Source of the DNA: Vibrio sp. Hep-1b-8 | GTDB lineage: Bacteria > Pseudomonadota > Gammaproteobacteria > Enterobacterales > Vibrionaceae | Length of the DNA stretch: 64,000 nt | Direction of reading: 5' to 3' | Assembly (NCBI RefSeq): GCF_006124995.1 | Contig: NZ_QEWN01000129.1 | Span: forward strand, 1-64,000 | In this document: positions 19,267 to 28,570 of the stretch, one piece after another | Layout: each line of letters starts with the position of its first letter | Position numbering within the stretch: the first letter of the stretch is position 1 | The notes under the pieces: generated by a model | The model's database searches: none | Told to the model about the DNA's origin: nothing | Seen by the model: only the letters and a program-made list of their open reading frames with translations | Program-made: the position numbers and the translations under genes

Positions 19267-20592
19267 TCAAAAATCGATCTGGACGTAGATGGAATTGTAG
19301 TTACTGCCACCCTTAATGCGCCCGTATTGAGAGGCTTTTTCAAAAATCGCGCTGCGATGATGCAAAGAGTATCCGACCCAGACTTTATCGAAATCGCGGC
19401 TATTGAACAGATCCCCGACATTGACATCAAAAGAAAAATCAAGATAGTTCAAATAGTTACTAGGTGTGTAGCCTTTCGATTTCATCTCTTCATGTTCGAT
19501 GTAAGTAAAACTGTCGATATAAGAGACACCCTCTGCGAAACCAAAACGCCATTTGGTTGGCCAATCAACGGTGTAATATGCCTTAATCGCCGCAACATAT
19601 TCAGTGGCTGACGACTGAACGTCTGATGACCAATGGTGAACAATACCCGGCGTGAAATAGATATCAAGCGGAACGCCAAAGATCTCATCGGTTAATGGGT
19701 GTCCATAAAACAACGAAGTCAGTTGGTTATTATAGGGATCTTTCTCGGTGTTAAATTTCATAATCTCACCGATATTGGATGGCGTAGCCCAACCGTGTGC
19801 AACCCTGAAATAACGCTTGTTGGTTAGCTCGGATTTTGGCGCTTTACTCTTGTCATTAAAGAATCCAAAGCCAAGATAAACTTCACCTTGATATCGGTCG
19901 TTAATTGCAGAAGCGTTATAAGCATTATTATCGAGACGAGTGACACTGGTCGCGCCAAGCAAGTACAAGTTGGAGTAAACATGGTAGCGTGCACTTACCC
20001 CTAGCTTAACATCCACCCCTGCGCCAATTTGTTCATTGGCCTGCCTCGAAAAGGCGTAATACTCGCTATTAAAATCAGCACCTTTATAGCGTACAGTCAG
20101 ATGAGGTTCCAACTCCCAATCGCCAAATTCATAATATCCTGAGGCCGTGAGGTTGGCATGAATACGAGAATCTGAATCAGACATCAGTTCGCTATCAAGA
20201 TGCCACTGCTGGTCAATTTGGTATCTAAGTTGAGCACCAAAATCGAAGGTATCGCCTTGGAGGGCATTTTGTGCCGACGCAGGAATATCGACAAAACGTA
20301 AGCGCATTAAACCATTCAACTGGTAACGCTCGTCGTCTGATGTGTAAAGATAAGCGCCACCTTCAAGTCCATTGACGAAAAAGTGGTCATTATTAAAGTA
20401 CATCAGGGGAACAAACGTGCTGACGGTCTGATCCTCACTCTGAGTATTAAAAGGAATCGACGCCATTCGATACACTGCTGCTATACCCCAATCTTGTTCT
20501 CCGATTGAAGCGTCTTGGCTTGCGAGCAGTTGCATTGATGTCATGCTGCTAGCCATGGCGGCTAAGGCAATGAGACGTTTATTAAATGTCAT
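19267..20592 (-). CDS. Outer-membrane protein: MipA/OmpV-like barrel joined to a PagL-like barrel
   Basis: 441 aa from the ATG at 20592 (MTFNKRLIALAAMASSMTS), which gives a clean signal peptide; a TTG ten codons upstream is less likely. Residues about 25-250 resemble MipA/OmpV proteins (DWGIAAVYRMASIPF, FFVNGLEGGAYLY, GVSARYHVYSNLYLLGA). Residues about 265-441 look like a second barrel ending in YSLHHRSAIFEKAS and GGSNYNSIYVQIDF. That ending resembles PagL-type lipid A deacylase barrels, where a His-x-Ser pair is catalytic. The PagL link is my inference from the motif. Divergent from the phosphatase cluster. Confidence 0.8.
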   Translation of the reverse strand: MTFNKRLIALAAMASSMTSMQLLASQDASIGEQDWGIAAVYRMASIPFNTQSEDQTVSTFVPLMYFNNDHFFVNGLEGGAYLYTSDDERYQLNGLMRLRFVDIPASAQNALQGDTFDFGAQLRYQIDQQWHLDSELMSDSDSRIHANLTASGYYEFGDWELEPHLTVRYKGADFNSEYYAFSRQANEQIGAGVDVKLGVSARYHVYSNLYLLGATSVTRLDNNAYNASAINDRYQGEVYLGFGFFNDKSKAPKSELTNKRYFRVAHGWATPSNIGEIMKFNTEKDPYNNQLTSLFYGHPLTDEIFGVPLDIYFTPGIVHHWSSDVQSSATEYVAAIKAYYTVDWPTKWRFGFAEGVSYIDSFTYIEHEEMKSKGYTPSNYLNYLDFSFDVNVGDLFNSRDFDKVWVGYSLHHRSAIFEKASQYGRIKGGSNYNSIYVQIDF

Positions 20593-20710
20593 TATTGGTC
20601 CAAAAGTGACGAAGAGAGCCAAAATCTAGCTAAACATCGCAGTTAATACTTATGTTTCTTGGTCATTCGTCGTTAAAATATGTATATATGATCCACTAAA
20701 TCAAAATATT

Positions 20711-21076
20711 GTGAAAGCATCTGAACTAAAAAGTTTATTAAATTCACTGCCAGAAGGGAGTGATCCAGACATCGTAACAGGTGAAGCCTGGCTACCAGAG
20801 CGCCTGATTGATACGTCACAAGATGGCGAAATGATGTTTTTGCATTTCGACTCAGCACCAGAAGAGACTCAGGGAGAAGAGGAAGGTCGCGGTTTTGTCG
20901 AACATGAAGTCGCCATGATCCGCCATCGCTTTGAACAGATTCTTGAAGAAAGTTCGGACACGAAAACGAAAGCAGATGCCATGCTGGCTCTTTTTCTCAT
21001 GGGTCATGAACTTTCCAGCTCAGACATCATCGAAATACTGGAAGACCCTGAAGTCCCTGAGCCACCCACTGAGTAG
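20711..21076 (+). CDS. Acidic hypothetical protein
   Basis: 121 aa with a GTG start. No family is recognised. It is very acidic, with an EEGRG-containing acidic stretch in the middle, a helical region (FVEHEVAMIRHRFEQILEE) and a Pro/Glu-rich C terminus (DPEVPEPPTE). No signal peptide or membrane segment, so probably cytoplasmic. It ends 3 bp before the PhoD-like phosphatase gene and is surely co-transcribed with it, which suggests a shared function. Confidence 0.75.
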   Translation: MKASELKSLLNSLPEGSDPDIVTGEAWLPERLIDTSQDGEMMFLHFDSAPEETQGEEEGRGFVEHEVAMIRHRFEQILEESSDTKTKADAMLALFLMGHELSSSDIIEILEDPEVPEPPTE

Positions 21077-21079
21077 TCA

Positions 21080-22981
21080 ATGAATAGTAAGTTACCCTTT
21101 GTTATCGCAGGCCCTATATTAAGAAAAACAACCGCCAACGACTTGGTATTTTGGCTGGTTACCAGTGAACCACTGCAAGGCAAATTTGAACTCAATCTAG
21201 AACCAAACCAAGGTCAAATTTTCAGCCAAGACCTCGAACAGTGTAACCAGTTACCGCTTGGCGCTCACTGCTATCTCACCTTGGCACACTTCCGAGGCCA
21301 ATTTCCGACCGATGTCGCCCTCAGCTACCAGTTTGTGACGCAGTATGGCGCAATAACGGAACTTTGCCCCTACCTGCTGTACGAGGATGAAATCTCACTA
21401 ACATTTCGTATCTCAACCAAAGCTGACTATATACTTCATGGCTCTTGTCGTAATCCTCACCATCCAAGCAAAGATGCACTGGTTGCGGCGGATAGAAAAG
21501 TCGCGACGCAAGAGTTGCAGCAACGTCCTGACTTGCTAATGATGAGTGGTGATCAAATCTATGCAGACCATGTCGCTGGCCCGACGCTGGATGCCATTAT
21601 TCAAACCATTCAACTTCTTGGATTACCAGACGAGCGCTTCGAAGGCGCACCTTTCTCCTCGAGCGAGCAGCTGTTTGCACACCCACACTGCTATTATTCG
21701 AGAGATAAACTCCTCCCGCACTATGTTGACGACGGTCATTGGTTAACCAAACTGTTGCCACATCGAAACGCGCCAATATTCAGTTCTCGCGAAGCAGAGA
21801 ATCATCTGGTTACCTTCTCAGAGTTCTTCGCGATGTATCTGCTGGTTTGGTCACCCGCTCTTTGGCATTGCGTCAATATGGATCGCTTGCTCGACGCGGG
21901 CTTTACACATGGTGGCCAAGCGATATCACCAAAATTTCAACACAAGTGGCGCGAGGAAAAAGCAATCATAAGCCAGTTTGTCACTGGCTTACCTATGGTA
22001 CAAAGGTTGTTCGCCCACATCCCTACCTACATGATTTTCGACGACCACGATGTCACCGATGACTGGAACCTCACTATCGGATGGGAAAAGGCGGCGTACA
22101 GCCACCCTCTTTCAAACCGAATCATTGGCAATGGGTTAATTGCGTACTGGCTCTGTCAAGGCTGGGGAAACGAGCCTGACAACTTCAACCAAGAGTTTCT
22201 CGATGTAGCGAATCGCTTTATCCAACAACCTAGTTGCCACGCACAAGACGATTTTATCCGCTACCTATATACTTTTGAACGCTGGCACTACACCATTCAC
22301 AGCTCCCCAAAAGTTGTCGTGTTGGATACCAGAACACGACGCTGGCGGTCTGAATCTCGCATGAACAAACCTTCCGGTTTGATGGATTGGGAAGCCTTGA
22401 TCGAGTTTCAACATGAGCTAATGCATCAAGATAAGGTCGTAGTGGTGTCGGCGGCGCCAATGTTTGGCGTTAAGGTGATCGAAGCTTTGCAGAAAGTGGC
22501 CACCGTGATTGGACAACCTTTGGTGATTGATGCTGAAAACTGGATGGCGCACCCAGGAAGCGCGAACACACTCCTAAGTATCTTTACCCATACCAAAACA
22601 CCGACCAATTTTGTGATTCTGTCGGGCGATGTTCACTACTCATTTGCTTACGACATCAAACTGAGGTTCCGACGTAACAGTCCAAACATATACCAAATCA
22701 CCTGCAGCGGCTTTAAAAATCATTTTCCAGAACCTCTGCTGGCAATCTGCGATCATGCCGACCGTTTACTATATTCCCCCCGCTCTCCGCTAAACTTTCT
22801 CACCAAACGTAAGCGGCTAAAAATCAATAAGCGCGATCCAGAGACACCAGGAACACGTAGATTAGTTAACACCAGCGCAATTGGTGAGTTGAAACTGGAT
22901 CAACATGGCAAACCATCGCGAGTTTCGATTTTGACCGCAGAGGGCGTTGAATGGGACTTTCCTCCGATAAAGGAAAAGTAA
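21080..22981 (+). CDS. PhoD-like metallophosphatase
   Basis: 633 aa. Motifs of the PhoD/purple-acid phosphatase superfamily are present in order: GSCRNPHHPSKDAL, LLMMSGDQIYADHV, YMIFDDHDVTDDWN, LDTRTRRW and VILSGDVHYSFAY. These supply the metal-binding Asp, Asn and His residues. No signal peptide is visible at the N terminus (MNSKLPFVIAGPILRKTT), so unlike secreted PhoD it may act in the cytoplasm. The substrate (a phosphomonoester or phosphodiester) is unknown. Second gene of a three-gene set with the acidic protein and the TerB-like protein. Confidence 0.9.
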   Translation: MNSKLPFVIAGPILRKTTANDLVFWLVTSEPLQGKFELNLEPNQGQIFSQDLEQCNQLPLGAHCYLTLAHFRGQFPTDVALSYQFVTQYGAITELCPYLLYEDEISLTFRISTKADYILHGSCRNPHHPSKDALVAADRKVATQELQQRPDLLMMSGDQIYADHVAGPTLDAIIQTIQLLGLPDERFEGAPFSSSEQLFAHPHCYYSRDKLLPHYVDDGHWLTKLLPHRNAPIFSSREAENHLVTFSEFFAMYLLVWSPALWHCVNMDRLLDAGFTHGGQAISPKFQHKWREEKAIISQFVTGLPMVQRLFAHIPTYMIFDDHDVTDDWNLTIGWEKAAYSHPLSNRIIGNGLIAYWLCQGWGNEPDNFNQEFLDVANRFIQQPSCHAQDDFIRYLYTFERWHYTIHSSPKVVVLDTRTRRWRSESRMNKPSGLMDWEALIEFQHELMHQDKVVVVSAAPMFGVKVIEALQKVATVIGQPLVIDAENWMAHPGSANTLLSIFTHTKTPTNFVILSGDVHYSFAYDIKLRFRRNSPNIYQITCSGFKNHFPEPLLAICDHADRLLYSPRSPLNFLTKRKRLKINKRDPETPGTRRLVNTSAIGELKLDQHGKPSRVSILTAEGVEWDFPPIKEK

Positions 22982-23058
22982 GGTTTATGTAAAGTGACTT
23001 GTTATTGCAGCTATTCATCACTATCTATAGCTGTAGAGACAAATTTGAGGCAACAACT

Positions 23059-23508
23059 ATGTTGAATTCCATTACCCAACTCTTTAAGCAACTCCTTGAT
23101 GGGCAAGATCTGGGACACGCTAACACAGGCGAGCCAACTCTGGCTATCGCTTCCCTTCTGTGCGAGGTTGCCGGTGCCGATCATCAGGTCAGTGAACAAG
23201 AAAAAATAGCCAAGAGACATCTGCTCGAAAAACTTCTCGCGATTGATGAAAATCAGGCAAGAGGTCTGCTCGCGAGAGCGGAACAAAACAGCAAAGAGGC
23301 TTCATCACTCTATGAATTCACCTCTCAACTTAGAGAACTGAGCCAAGAAAAACGTTTTGATTTGATACAAGCGATGTGGCAAGTGGCGAACGCCGATGGA
23401 CAAATCGACCCATTAGAAGACTCTGTGATTCGAAAAACTGCCGAGTTACTTTACGTTGACCACAGTGAGTTTATTCGCGCCAAGTTGTCGGTCACTGACC
23501 AAAAATAG
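23059..23508 (+). CDS. TerB-like protein
   Basis: 149 aa from the ATG at 23059, which has GAGG 8 bp upstream; a TTG at 22999 would add 20 unlikely residues. Residues about 30-140 match the all-helical TerB/DjlA N-terminal type: AIASLLCEVAGADHQVSEQEK and MWQVANADGQIDPLEDSVI carry the repeated acidic loops expected to bind metal. TerB itself is linked to tellurite resistance, but isolated TerB domains occur widely and this gene has no ter neighbours. It follows the PhoD-like gene by 77 bp and ends at a terminator. Confidence 0.85.
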   Translation: MLNSITQLFKQLLDGQDLGHANTGEPTLAIASLLCEVAGADHQVSEQEKIAKRHLLEKLLAIDENQARGLLARAEQNSKEASSLYEFTSQLRELSQEKRFDLIQAMWQVANADGQIDPLEDSVIRKTAELLYVDHSEFIRAKLSVTDQK

Positions 23509-23510
23509 AA

Positions 23511-23536
23511 AAGGGAGCGTGAGCTCCCTTCGTTTT
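23511..23536. terminator. Bidirectional terminator between the TerB-like and exonuclease genes
   Basis: AAGGGAGC and GCTCCCTT around a GTGA loop. T-rich runs follow on both strands, serving two convergent genes. Confidence 0.85.
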
Positions 23537-23538
23537 TA

Positions 23539-24069
23539 TCACAGCATTGTCAGTGCCAGCTTAGCTAAGTTGTACGCGTCTACGTAACCAGAGTGCTGGC
23601 GACCTTCCCACTCAATACCTTTACTTTCTTGAGCGGCTTTATGACCTATTCTTTTGTCTTTCAAGCGGTTTTGAATTCGATATAAAGTGGCAAGGTTGAT
23701 GAATTCATTGAAGGGCATATCAATCCCTTTTGCTTTGCACTCCGCACGCAACACGCGATCATCTCGCCCCCAAGCGGCGTATATCTTATTTGTGCCACCA
23801 AAGTTTTTCACCATCGACTTAATCACTTCGCTAAGCGGACGCCCTTGTTTTTCTATTTTTCGCGGTGTAATTCCGGTCAATTGAGAACAGAACAGTGACA
23901 CTTCATCGTGCTCAGGTTTAACGTAGTACTGAGCTCTCTTAACAATTTCACCGCTAGCGAGATCAATTTCCGCAAGCCCGACTTCAATAATTTCGCCAGT
24001 GGTACCGACACCGTTTTCATTCCAACAGCACATTTCCAAATCGAAACAAACTACACGGTTATGGTTCAT
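23539..24069 (-). CDS. DEDDh 3'-5' exonuclease
   Basis: 176 aa RNase T/DnaQ-like fold. Exo I is VVCFDLEMCCW (Asp and Glu), Exo II includes AAWGRDDRVL, and Exo III is HSGYVDAYNLAKL, giving the His and last Asp. The length and the ERI-1/KapD-like spacing suggest a stand-alone RNA or DNA 3' exonuclease rather than a polymerase proofreading subunit. The substrate is not known. Monocistronic and convergent with the TerB-like gene. Confidence 0.88.
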   Translation of the reverse strand: MNHNRVVCFDLEMCCWNENGVGTTGEIIEVGLAEIDLASGEIVKRAQYYVKPEHDEVSLFCSQLTGITPRKIEKQGRPLSEVIKSMVKNFGGTNKIYAAWGRDDRVLRAECKAKGIDMPFNEFINLATLYRIQNRLKDKRIGHKAAQESKGIEWEGRQHSGYVDAYNLAKLALTML

Positions 24070-24157
24070 GGTTCGCCTTTGTTGACAATATTGTGAAAGC
24101 GTAAAATTCTACATCAGAAATTTGAAAAACTCGACTGCTTGGCCGTTGAGTGTTCAG

Positions 24158-25687
24158 TTATTCCGCGATTGATACACAATTACGGCCAGTCTGTTTACTC
24201 TTGTACAATTGTGCGTCAGAGGCTTGCATTATGCTCTCCTCATCTTCGTGACGTCTAATGGCAGCGCCAATACTCAATGTACAACGAATCTTTTGTCCAC
24301 CATAGGTATGCACAAGCTCAGCGACTGCACAACGAATTACATTCAGATAATCTCTTAACTGATCTTTGTTCGTGACTTTAGAAAGAATACAAAACTCATC
24401 GCCACCCATACGTACAAAGATATCTTCTTTAACCAAATGTTGTTGAATAAGTTTCGCGACACACACAAGCATTTCGTCACCTGCAACATGACCAAAGTGA
24501 TCATTGATTAACTTAAATCTATCAATGTCAAAGGTGATCAGAGCAAAGCTCTGATTGGTTTTGACCAGCTCGCGTAAATACTGGTTAAACGCTCTACGGT
24601 TATAAATACCCGTTAAAGAGTCATGCACAACAAGGAACTGTAGCTCCTGAGTACGCTCATCGAGAAGTACCGCTAAGTGCTCTTTGTCTCTCACTAGCAA
24701 ATAGACAATAAAACTCAACAGACAAGCGATCGTTAGGCCTGAAAGAAAGATAGCTGCGAGCACCAAAGAGTCATTGCGGGTAACCTGCCTGTCGAGTTTA
24801 AAATCGACTAGCCATTCACGATTGGGCAACACCACTCGTTTAGTAATCTCGATACCTTGGGTGTAGTTCCAGTTTGGGCTGCGGTAGAGGATAGGATCAT
24901 CTTCGGCATCAAACCCCATGTCCGTAACTTGTACTAATAAGTCCTGTTCCGTTGCGGTTCTTACCACAATCGATTCAAAGTATTTGGTTGAACGAATGAC
25001 ACCAATTACCACACCAATCAGTTGATCTTCGTGTTCTAAATCGAACACTGGGTGATAAACAAGAAGACCCGATTTCGCAATACTCCTGTCGAGACCATCT
25101 TGTAGCAAACGAACTTTATCCGATACGCTTGGCTCGCCTTTCATCGTTATGTTATTCAGTACTCGTTGAAAGCGCTCACGCGACGAGTAGTAACCCAATA
25201 CGCTGATGTTTTCTGGGCTGCGAGGGTAAACATCAGAAGCGGTGTAGACAGGTTGGTTATCAGTCATGATATAGCCGGTCGTTTTCTCACCATCTTTGGG
25301 TACTGTGTAAATATTGAAATCAGGAAATGTTTTCCGCACCTGTTCAATATGACTGGGAATGTCCTGCTTCTCGACACGTTGCATCCATTGCAAAGCGATC
25401 AGCGTTGGTGAAGACGAAACCACTTGATCAGCAAAAACCGGAAATCTGTCCCAATCCTGTGGTTGCGTAGAATGAAAAAAGTTCGCCCCAGCACCGATAA
25501 AATGGAGATCACTCTGAACAATTTGTTGGAGATTTTCTGCTTGCTGGTCAGCCAGTTTATCGACTAACGAGATGGTATATTTCAGCTGTGACTGATACGC
25601 AAAGTAAACCGCATAAAATGCAACGAACAGAGAAAAGAGAAATGTTAAGAAGGGATAAAGGAAGTGCTTTTTATTAAGTCGTTGCAT
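24158..25687 (-). CDS. CHASE-sensor diguanylate cyclase
   Basis: 509 aa. A membrane segment near residues 10-30, a periplasmic CHASE-type sensor (to about 305), a second membrane segment and a C-terminal GGDEF domain (about 350-509). The active site RMGGDEFCIL is intact, so it should make c-di-GMP. The inhibitory site normally reads RxxD a few residues before GGDEF; here it reads VKED, so product inhibition through that site is probably absent. The ligand of the CHASE domain is unknown (cytokinin-like or peptide ligands occur elsewhere in the family). Confidence 0.9.
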   Translation of the reverse strand: MQRLNKKHFLYPFLTFLFSLFVAFYAVYFAYQSQLKYTISLVDKLADQQAENLQQIVQSDLHFIGAGANFFHSTQPQDWDRFPVFADQVVSSSPTLIALQWMQRVEKQDIPSHIEQVRKTFPDFNIYTVPKDGEKTTGYIMTDNQPVYTASDVYPRSPENISVLGYYSSRERFQRVLNNITMKGEPSVSDKVRLLQDGLDRSIAKSGLLVYHPVFDLEHEDQLIGVVIGVIRSTKYFESIVVRTATEQDLLVQVTDMGFDAEDDPILYRSPNWNYTQGIEITKRVVLPNREWLVDFKLDRQVTRNDSLVLAAIFLSGLTIACLLSFIVYLLVRDKEHLAVLLDERTQELQFLVVHDSLTGIYNRRAFNQYLRELVKTNQSFALITFDIDRFKLINDHFGHVAGDEMLVCVAKLIQQHLVKEDIFVRMGGDEFCILSKVTNKDQLRDYLNVIRCAVAELVHTYGGQKIRCTLSIGAAIRRHEDEESIMQASDAQLYKSKQTGRNCVSIAE

Positions 25688-26012
25688 AACGCATTTTATG
25701 TTTACAGCTTTGTCGAAATATCGCTCACATTGTAGCCCTATCCAATTGATGACTTAAAGCGCAAACAACAATTTGATATGAAACAATTTACGTTTCGTGG
25801 CGCATGCCTCTTTTTGCGGCAAAATTCGGTCAAAAACGGACCAAACGGTGACGAAAATTCCTGATAAGACTTGTTTTACTAGCCGAATGGCGACTTGATT
25901 ATGTTACTATCTGCCCCAATTTATCAGAATAACGTGGTTCTCGTTCCAAGCTGAGAACCAAAGCAGAGATTGAGCCAATCTCTCCTTTCATTAAATAGTT
26001 AAGAGAAATGTC
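25688..26012 (+). promoter_or_regulatory. Intergenic leader with two hairpins before the Hsp70 operon
   Basis: 325 bp without a gene. Near its 3' end two hairpins follow each other. TGGTTCTC (25935-25942) pairs with GAGAACCA (25953-25960). AGAGATTG (25965-25972) pairs with CAATCTCT (25976-25983). No terminator T-run follows. They probably lie in the 5' untranslated leader of the DUF2760 gene. I see no heat-shock promoter I could defend. Confidence 0.5.
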
Positions 26013-26645
26013 ATGACGTTCGATTTACAAATGATCCCTCAAACGTTCGATATGCTTCACGCAGGCCTCGCTGCATCAAGCGTTTTACTTCTTCTTATTG
26101 CGGTGTCTCGCAAATCTAAAGTGATCGAGAAAGTGGTTGAGAAGCCAGTTGAAAAAATCGTCGAAGTCGAAAAACCTGTCGAAAAGATCGTTGAAGTTGA
26201 AAAAGTCGTTGAAGTCGAAAAAATCGTCGAGAAAGTCGTCGAAGTAGAATCAAAACTTGCAACCGCTTCAACCGACTCGGCGATGCAACTCCTTGCGCTA
26301 ATGCAGCAAGAAGCACGATTGATTGATTTCCTCAAAGAAGACCTGACTTCATTCTCAGATGAAGAAGTCGGTGCAGCCGCTCGTGTTATCCACACCGGTG
26401 GCCAGAAAGTGCTTAGTGACTACGTCACACTAGAACATATTCGCAATGAAGACGAAGAGACGCGAATCACTATTGAACAAGGTTTCAACCCACAACAAGT
26501 TCGCCTTACAGGTAACGTAACGGGCAGTGCACCATTCCATGGCACACTCGTTCACAAAGGCTGGAAAGCAAGTTCGATGAATCTGCCAAAGCTGGCTGAG
26601 AACTATGACGCAACCGTTATTGCTCCTGCAGAGGTAGAGCTGTAA
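26013..26645 (+). CDS. DUF2760 membrane-anchored protein of an Hsp70 operon
   Basis: 210 aa. A membrane segment near residues 17-30 is followed by a repetitive linker (about residues 35-80) built from VEK, PVEKIVEVEK and similar units. The C-terminal domain (about 85-210) matches DUF2760 (FLKEDLTSFSDEEVGAAARV, FNPQQVRLTGNVTGSAPFHG). The charged linker could be a rod or coiled coil holding the domain off the membrane. The function is unknown. Its stop overlaps the next Hsp70 start region by one base, showing coupled translation. Confidence 0.88.
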   Translation: MTFDLQMIPQTFDMLHAGLAASSVLLLLIAVSRKSKVIEKVVEKPVEKIVEVEKPVEKIVEVEKVVEVEKIVEKVVEVESKLATASTDSAMQLLALMQQEARLIDFLKEDLTSFSDEEVGAAARVIHTGGQKVLSDYVTLEHIRNEDEETRITIEQGFNPQQVRLTGNVTGSAPFHGTLVHKGWKASSMNLPKLAENYDATVIAPAEVEL

Positions 26646-28564
26646 TGGAAACGCAAAACATTGCTCAACAACCGACTCAAGAGCCGCTGGCTAAATTTAG
26701 TGTGGGTATCGACTTAGGCACCACTCACTGTGTGCTTTCTTACGTCGATACAACCGATGAAAACGCGCGTGTTGAAGTCATGGCGATTCCACAACTAACC
26801 GCACCTGGCACCGTGGAGAATCGGAATCAGTTGGGCTCGTTCCTATACCAGCCTCATGAGCACGAGATGAACCCTGTGTCTCGAGTCCTTCCATGGACAT
26901 CACAGCCAACCGCGCTGGTTGGTGCAATTGCGCGAAATCTAGGCTCAAAAACACCGATTCGTTTGATTGCTAGTGCAAAATCTTGGCTGTGTCACGGTGG
27001 TGTAAACCGCCGTGACGCTTTCCTACCCGCAGGCAGCCCAGAAGAGGTTGAAAAAGTATCACCTCTGCGAGCAACTGAGCTCTATTTAGAGCATCTAAAA
27101 CAAGCGTGGGATTACGGAAATCCGAATCATTTACTTGCCGATCAGGACGTGACCATCACCGTACCAGCATCGTTTGACCCTGCGGCACGTGATTTGACCG
27201 CAGAAGCCGCTCGCAACGTGGGTTTTGTCCACCTTACTTTACTTGAAGAGCCTCAGGCAGCGTTGTACAACTGGATTGATAACAGCAATGACAAGTGGCG
27301 CGATGAGGTTTCTGTTGGCGATATCGTACTGGTTGTCGATATCGGTGGTGGTACAACCGACCTTTCTTTGGTTGAAGTGACTGAGGATGAAGGCAATCTC
27401 ACCCTAAATCGTATCGCGGTTGGTGAACATATACTCCTTGGCGGTGACAACATGGATCTCGCCCTCGCCTATCGCTTGAAAATGAAACTAGCTCAAGAAG
27501 GGAAAGAACTTCAGCCGTGGCAAGTTCAAGCCATGACACACGCTTGTCGCGACGCGAAAGAGGCCCTTCTCAACGATAGCGAGCTACAGTCGGTTCCTAT
27601 TGTGGTACCTAGTCGCGGCTCTAAGCTGCTAGGCGCAACTTTAAAAACTGAGCTAACACAGCAGGAAGTTCAACAGACTCTTGTTGATGGATTTTTCCCT
27701 AAAGTGGCGGTCACTGAACAACCTGTGCAGCGTAACCGTGCTGCTCTAACTCAGATGGGTCTGCCTTACGCTCAGGATGCAGGCATCACACGCCACATCG
27801 CCGCCTTTTTAACGAAACAGGCCAATGCTCAAAACGGCGAGAATCCGGCTCAAGACTTCAATCCTTTTGCCAATATGGGTGGCAGTGCTCAACCATCGAG
27901 TGATTTTATTAAGCCTACTGCTATCTTGTTTAATGGTGGTGTACTTAAATCTAACTTGCTCGCTCACCGTCTTGAAGAGACCATCAATGAGTGGTTGATT
28001 GATGCTGACTGTGAAATGGCAAAACGACTCACTGGCGTTGACCTAGATCTTGCAGTCGCAAGTGGTGCCTCTTACTATGGCGCTGTTCGTCGTGGTCAGG
28101 GCGTACGTATCCGCGGTGGTATTGCTTCAAGCTACTATGTGGGGATCGAAAGTGCGATGCCAGCCATTCCTGGTATGGCTCCACCAATGGAAGCATTATG
28201 TGTTGCACCATTTGGCATGGAAGAAGGTTCTCAAGTTAATGTACCAAGTCAGGAATTTGGTCTGATCATTGGTCAGCCTGTCAACTTCCAGTTCTTTGGT
28301 TCTACGGTTCGCCGTGACGATGAGGCTGGGACACATCTTGACCACTGGGCACCAGAAGAGCTAGACGAGCTACCAGAAATTCAGGTAACACTACCCGTCA
28401 CCGAAGGTCGCCGTGAAGGCGAAGTCGTGCCGGTTACCCTAGCCTCACGCGTTACTGAGCTCGGCACGCTATACCTAGAAGCTATCGCTGCCGACAATGG
28501 CCAAAAATGGCATGTAGAGTTTGACGTGCGCGAAGACGCAAGCTCGAATACACAATCACTATAA
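26645..28564 (+). CDS. Hsp70-family protein (first of pair)
   Basis: 639 aa. The actin-like ATPase signatures are complete: GIDLGTTHC at residues 21-29, VVDIGGGTTDLSLVEV, and the adenosine motif LFNGGVLKSNLL. An insertion around residues 395-420 (Asn/Gln-rich) and a short beta-rich C-terminal part replace the usual substrate-binding lid. It is therefore a divergent Hsp70, not DnaK. No DnaJ or GrpE gene lies nearby. Encoded between DUF2760 and a second, larger Hsp70. Confidence 0.92.
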   Translation: METQNIAQQPTQEPLAKFSVGIDLGTTHCVLSYVDTTDENARVEVMAIPQLTAPGTVENRNQLGSFLYQPHEHEMNPVSRVLPWTSQPTALVGAIARNLGSKTPIRLIASAKSWLCHGGVNRRDAFLPAGSPEEVEKVSPLRATELYLEHLKQAWDYGNPNHLLADQDVTITVPASFDPAARDLTAEAARNVGFVHLTLLEEPQAALYNWIDNSNDKWRDEVSVGDIVLVVDIGGGTTDLSLVEVTEDEGNLTLNRIAVGEHILLGGDNMDLALAYRLKMKLAQEGKELQPWQVQAMTHACRDAKEALLNDSELQSVPIVVPSRGSKLLGATLKTELTQQEVQQTLVDGFFPKVAVTEQPVQRNRAALTQMGLPYAQDAGITRHIAAFLTKQANAQNGENPAQDFNPFANMGGSAQPSSDFIKPTAILFNGGVLKSNLLAHRLEETINEWLIDADCEMAKRLTGVDLDLAVASGASYYGAVRRGQGVRIRGGIASSYYVGIESAMPAIPGMAPPMEALCVAPFGMEEGSQVNVPSQEFGLIIGQPVNFQFFGSTVRRDDEAGTHLDHWAPEELDELPEIQVTLPVTEGRREGEVVPVTLASRVTELGTLYLEAIAADNGQKWHVEFDVREDASSNTQSL

Positions 28565-28570
28565 AAATTT

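Noticed and set aside
26110..26260. Possible CRISPR-like repeat array
   Set aside because: The repeats are in coding frame, short and contiguous, with no unique spacers.
26057..26395. Repetitive Ser/Thr/Phe-rich frame antisense to DUF2760
   Set aside because: It is the mirror of the VEK repeat coding sequence.
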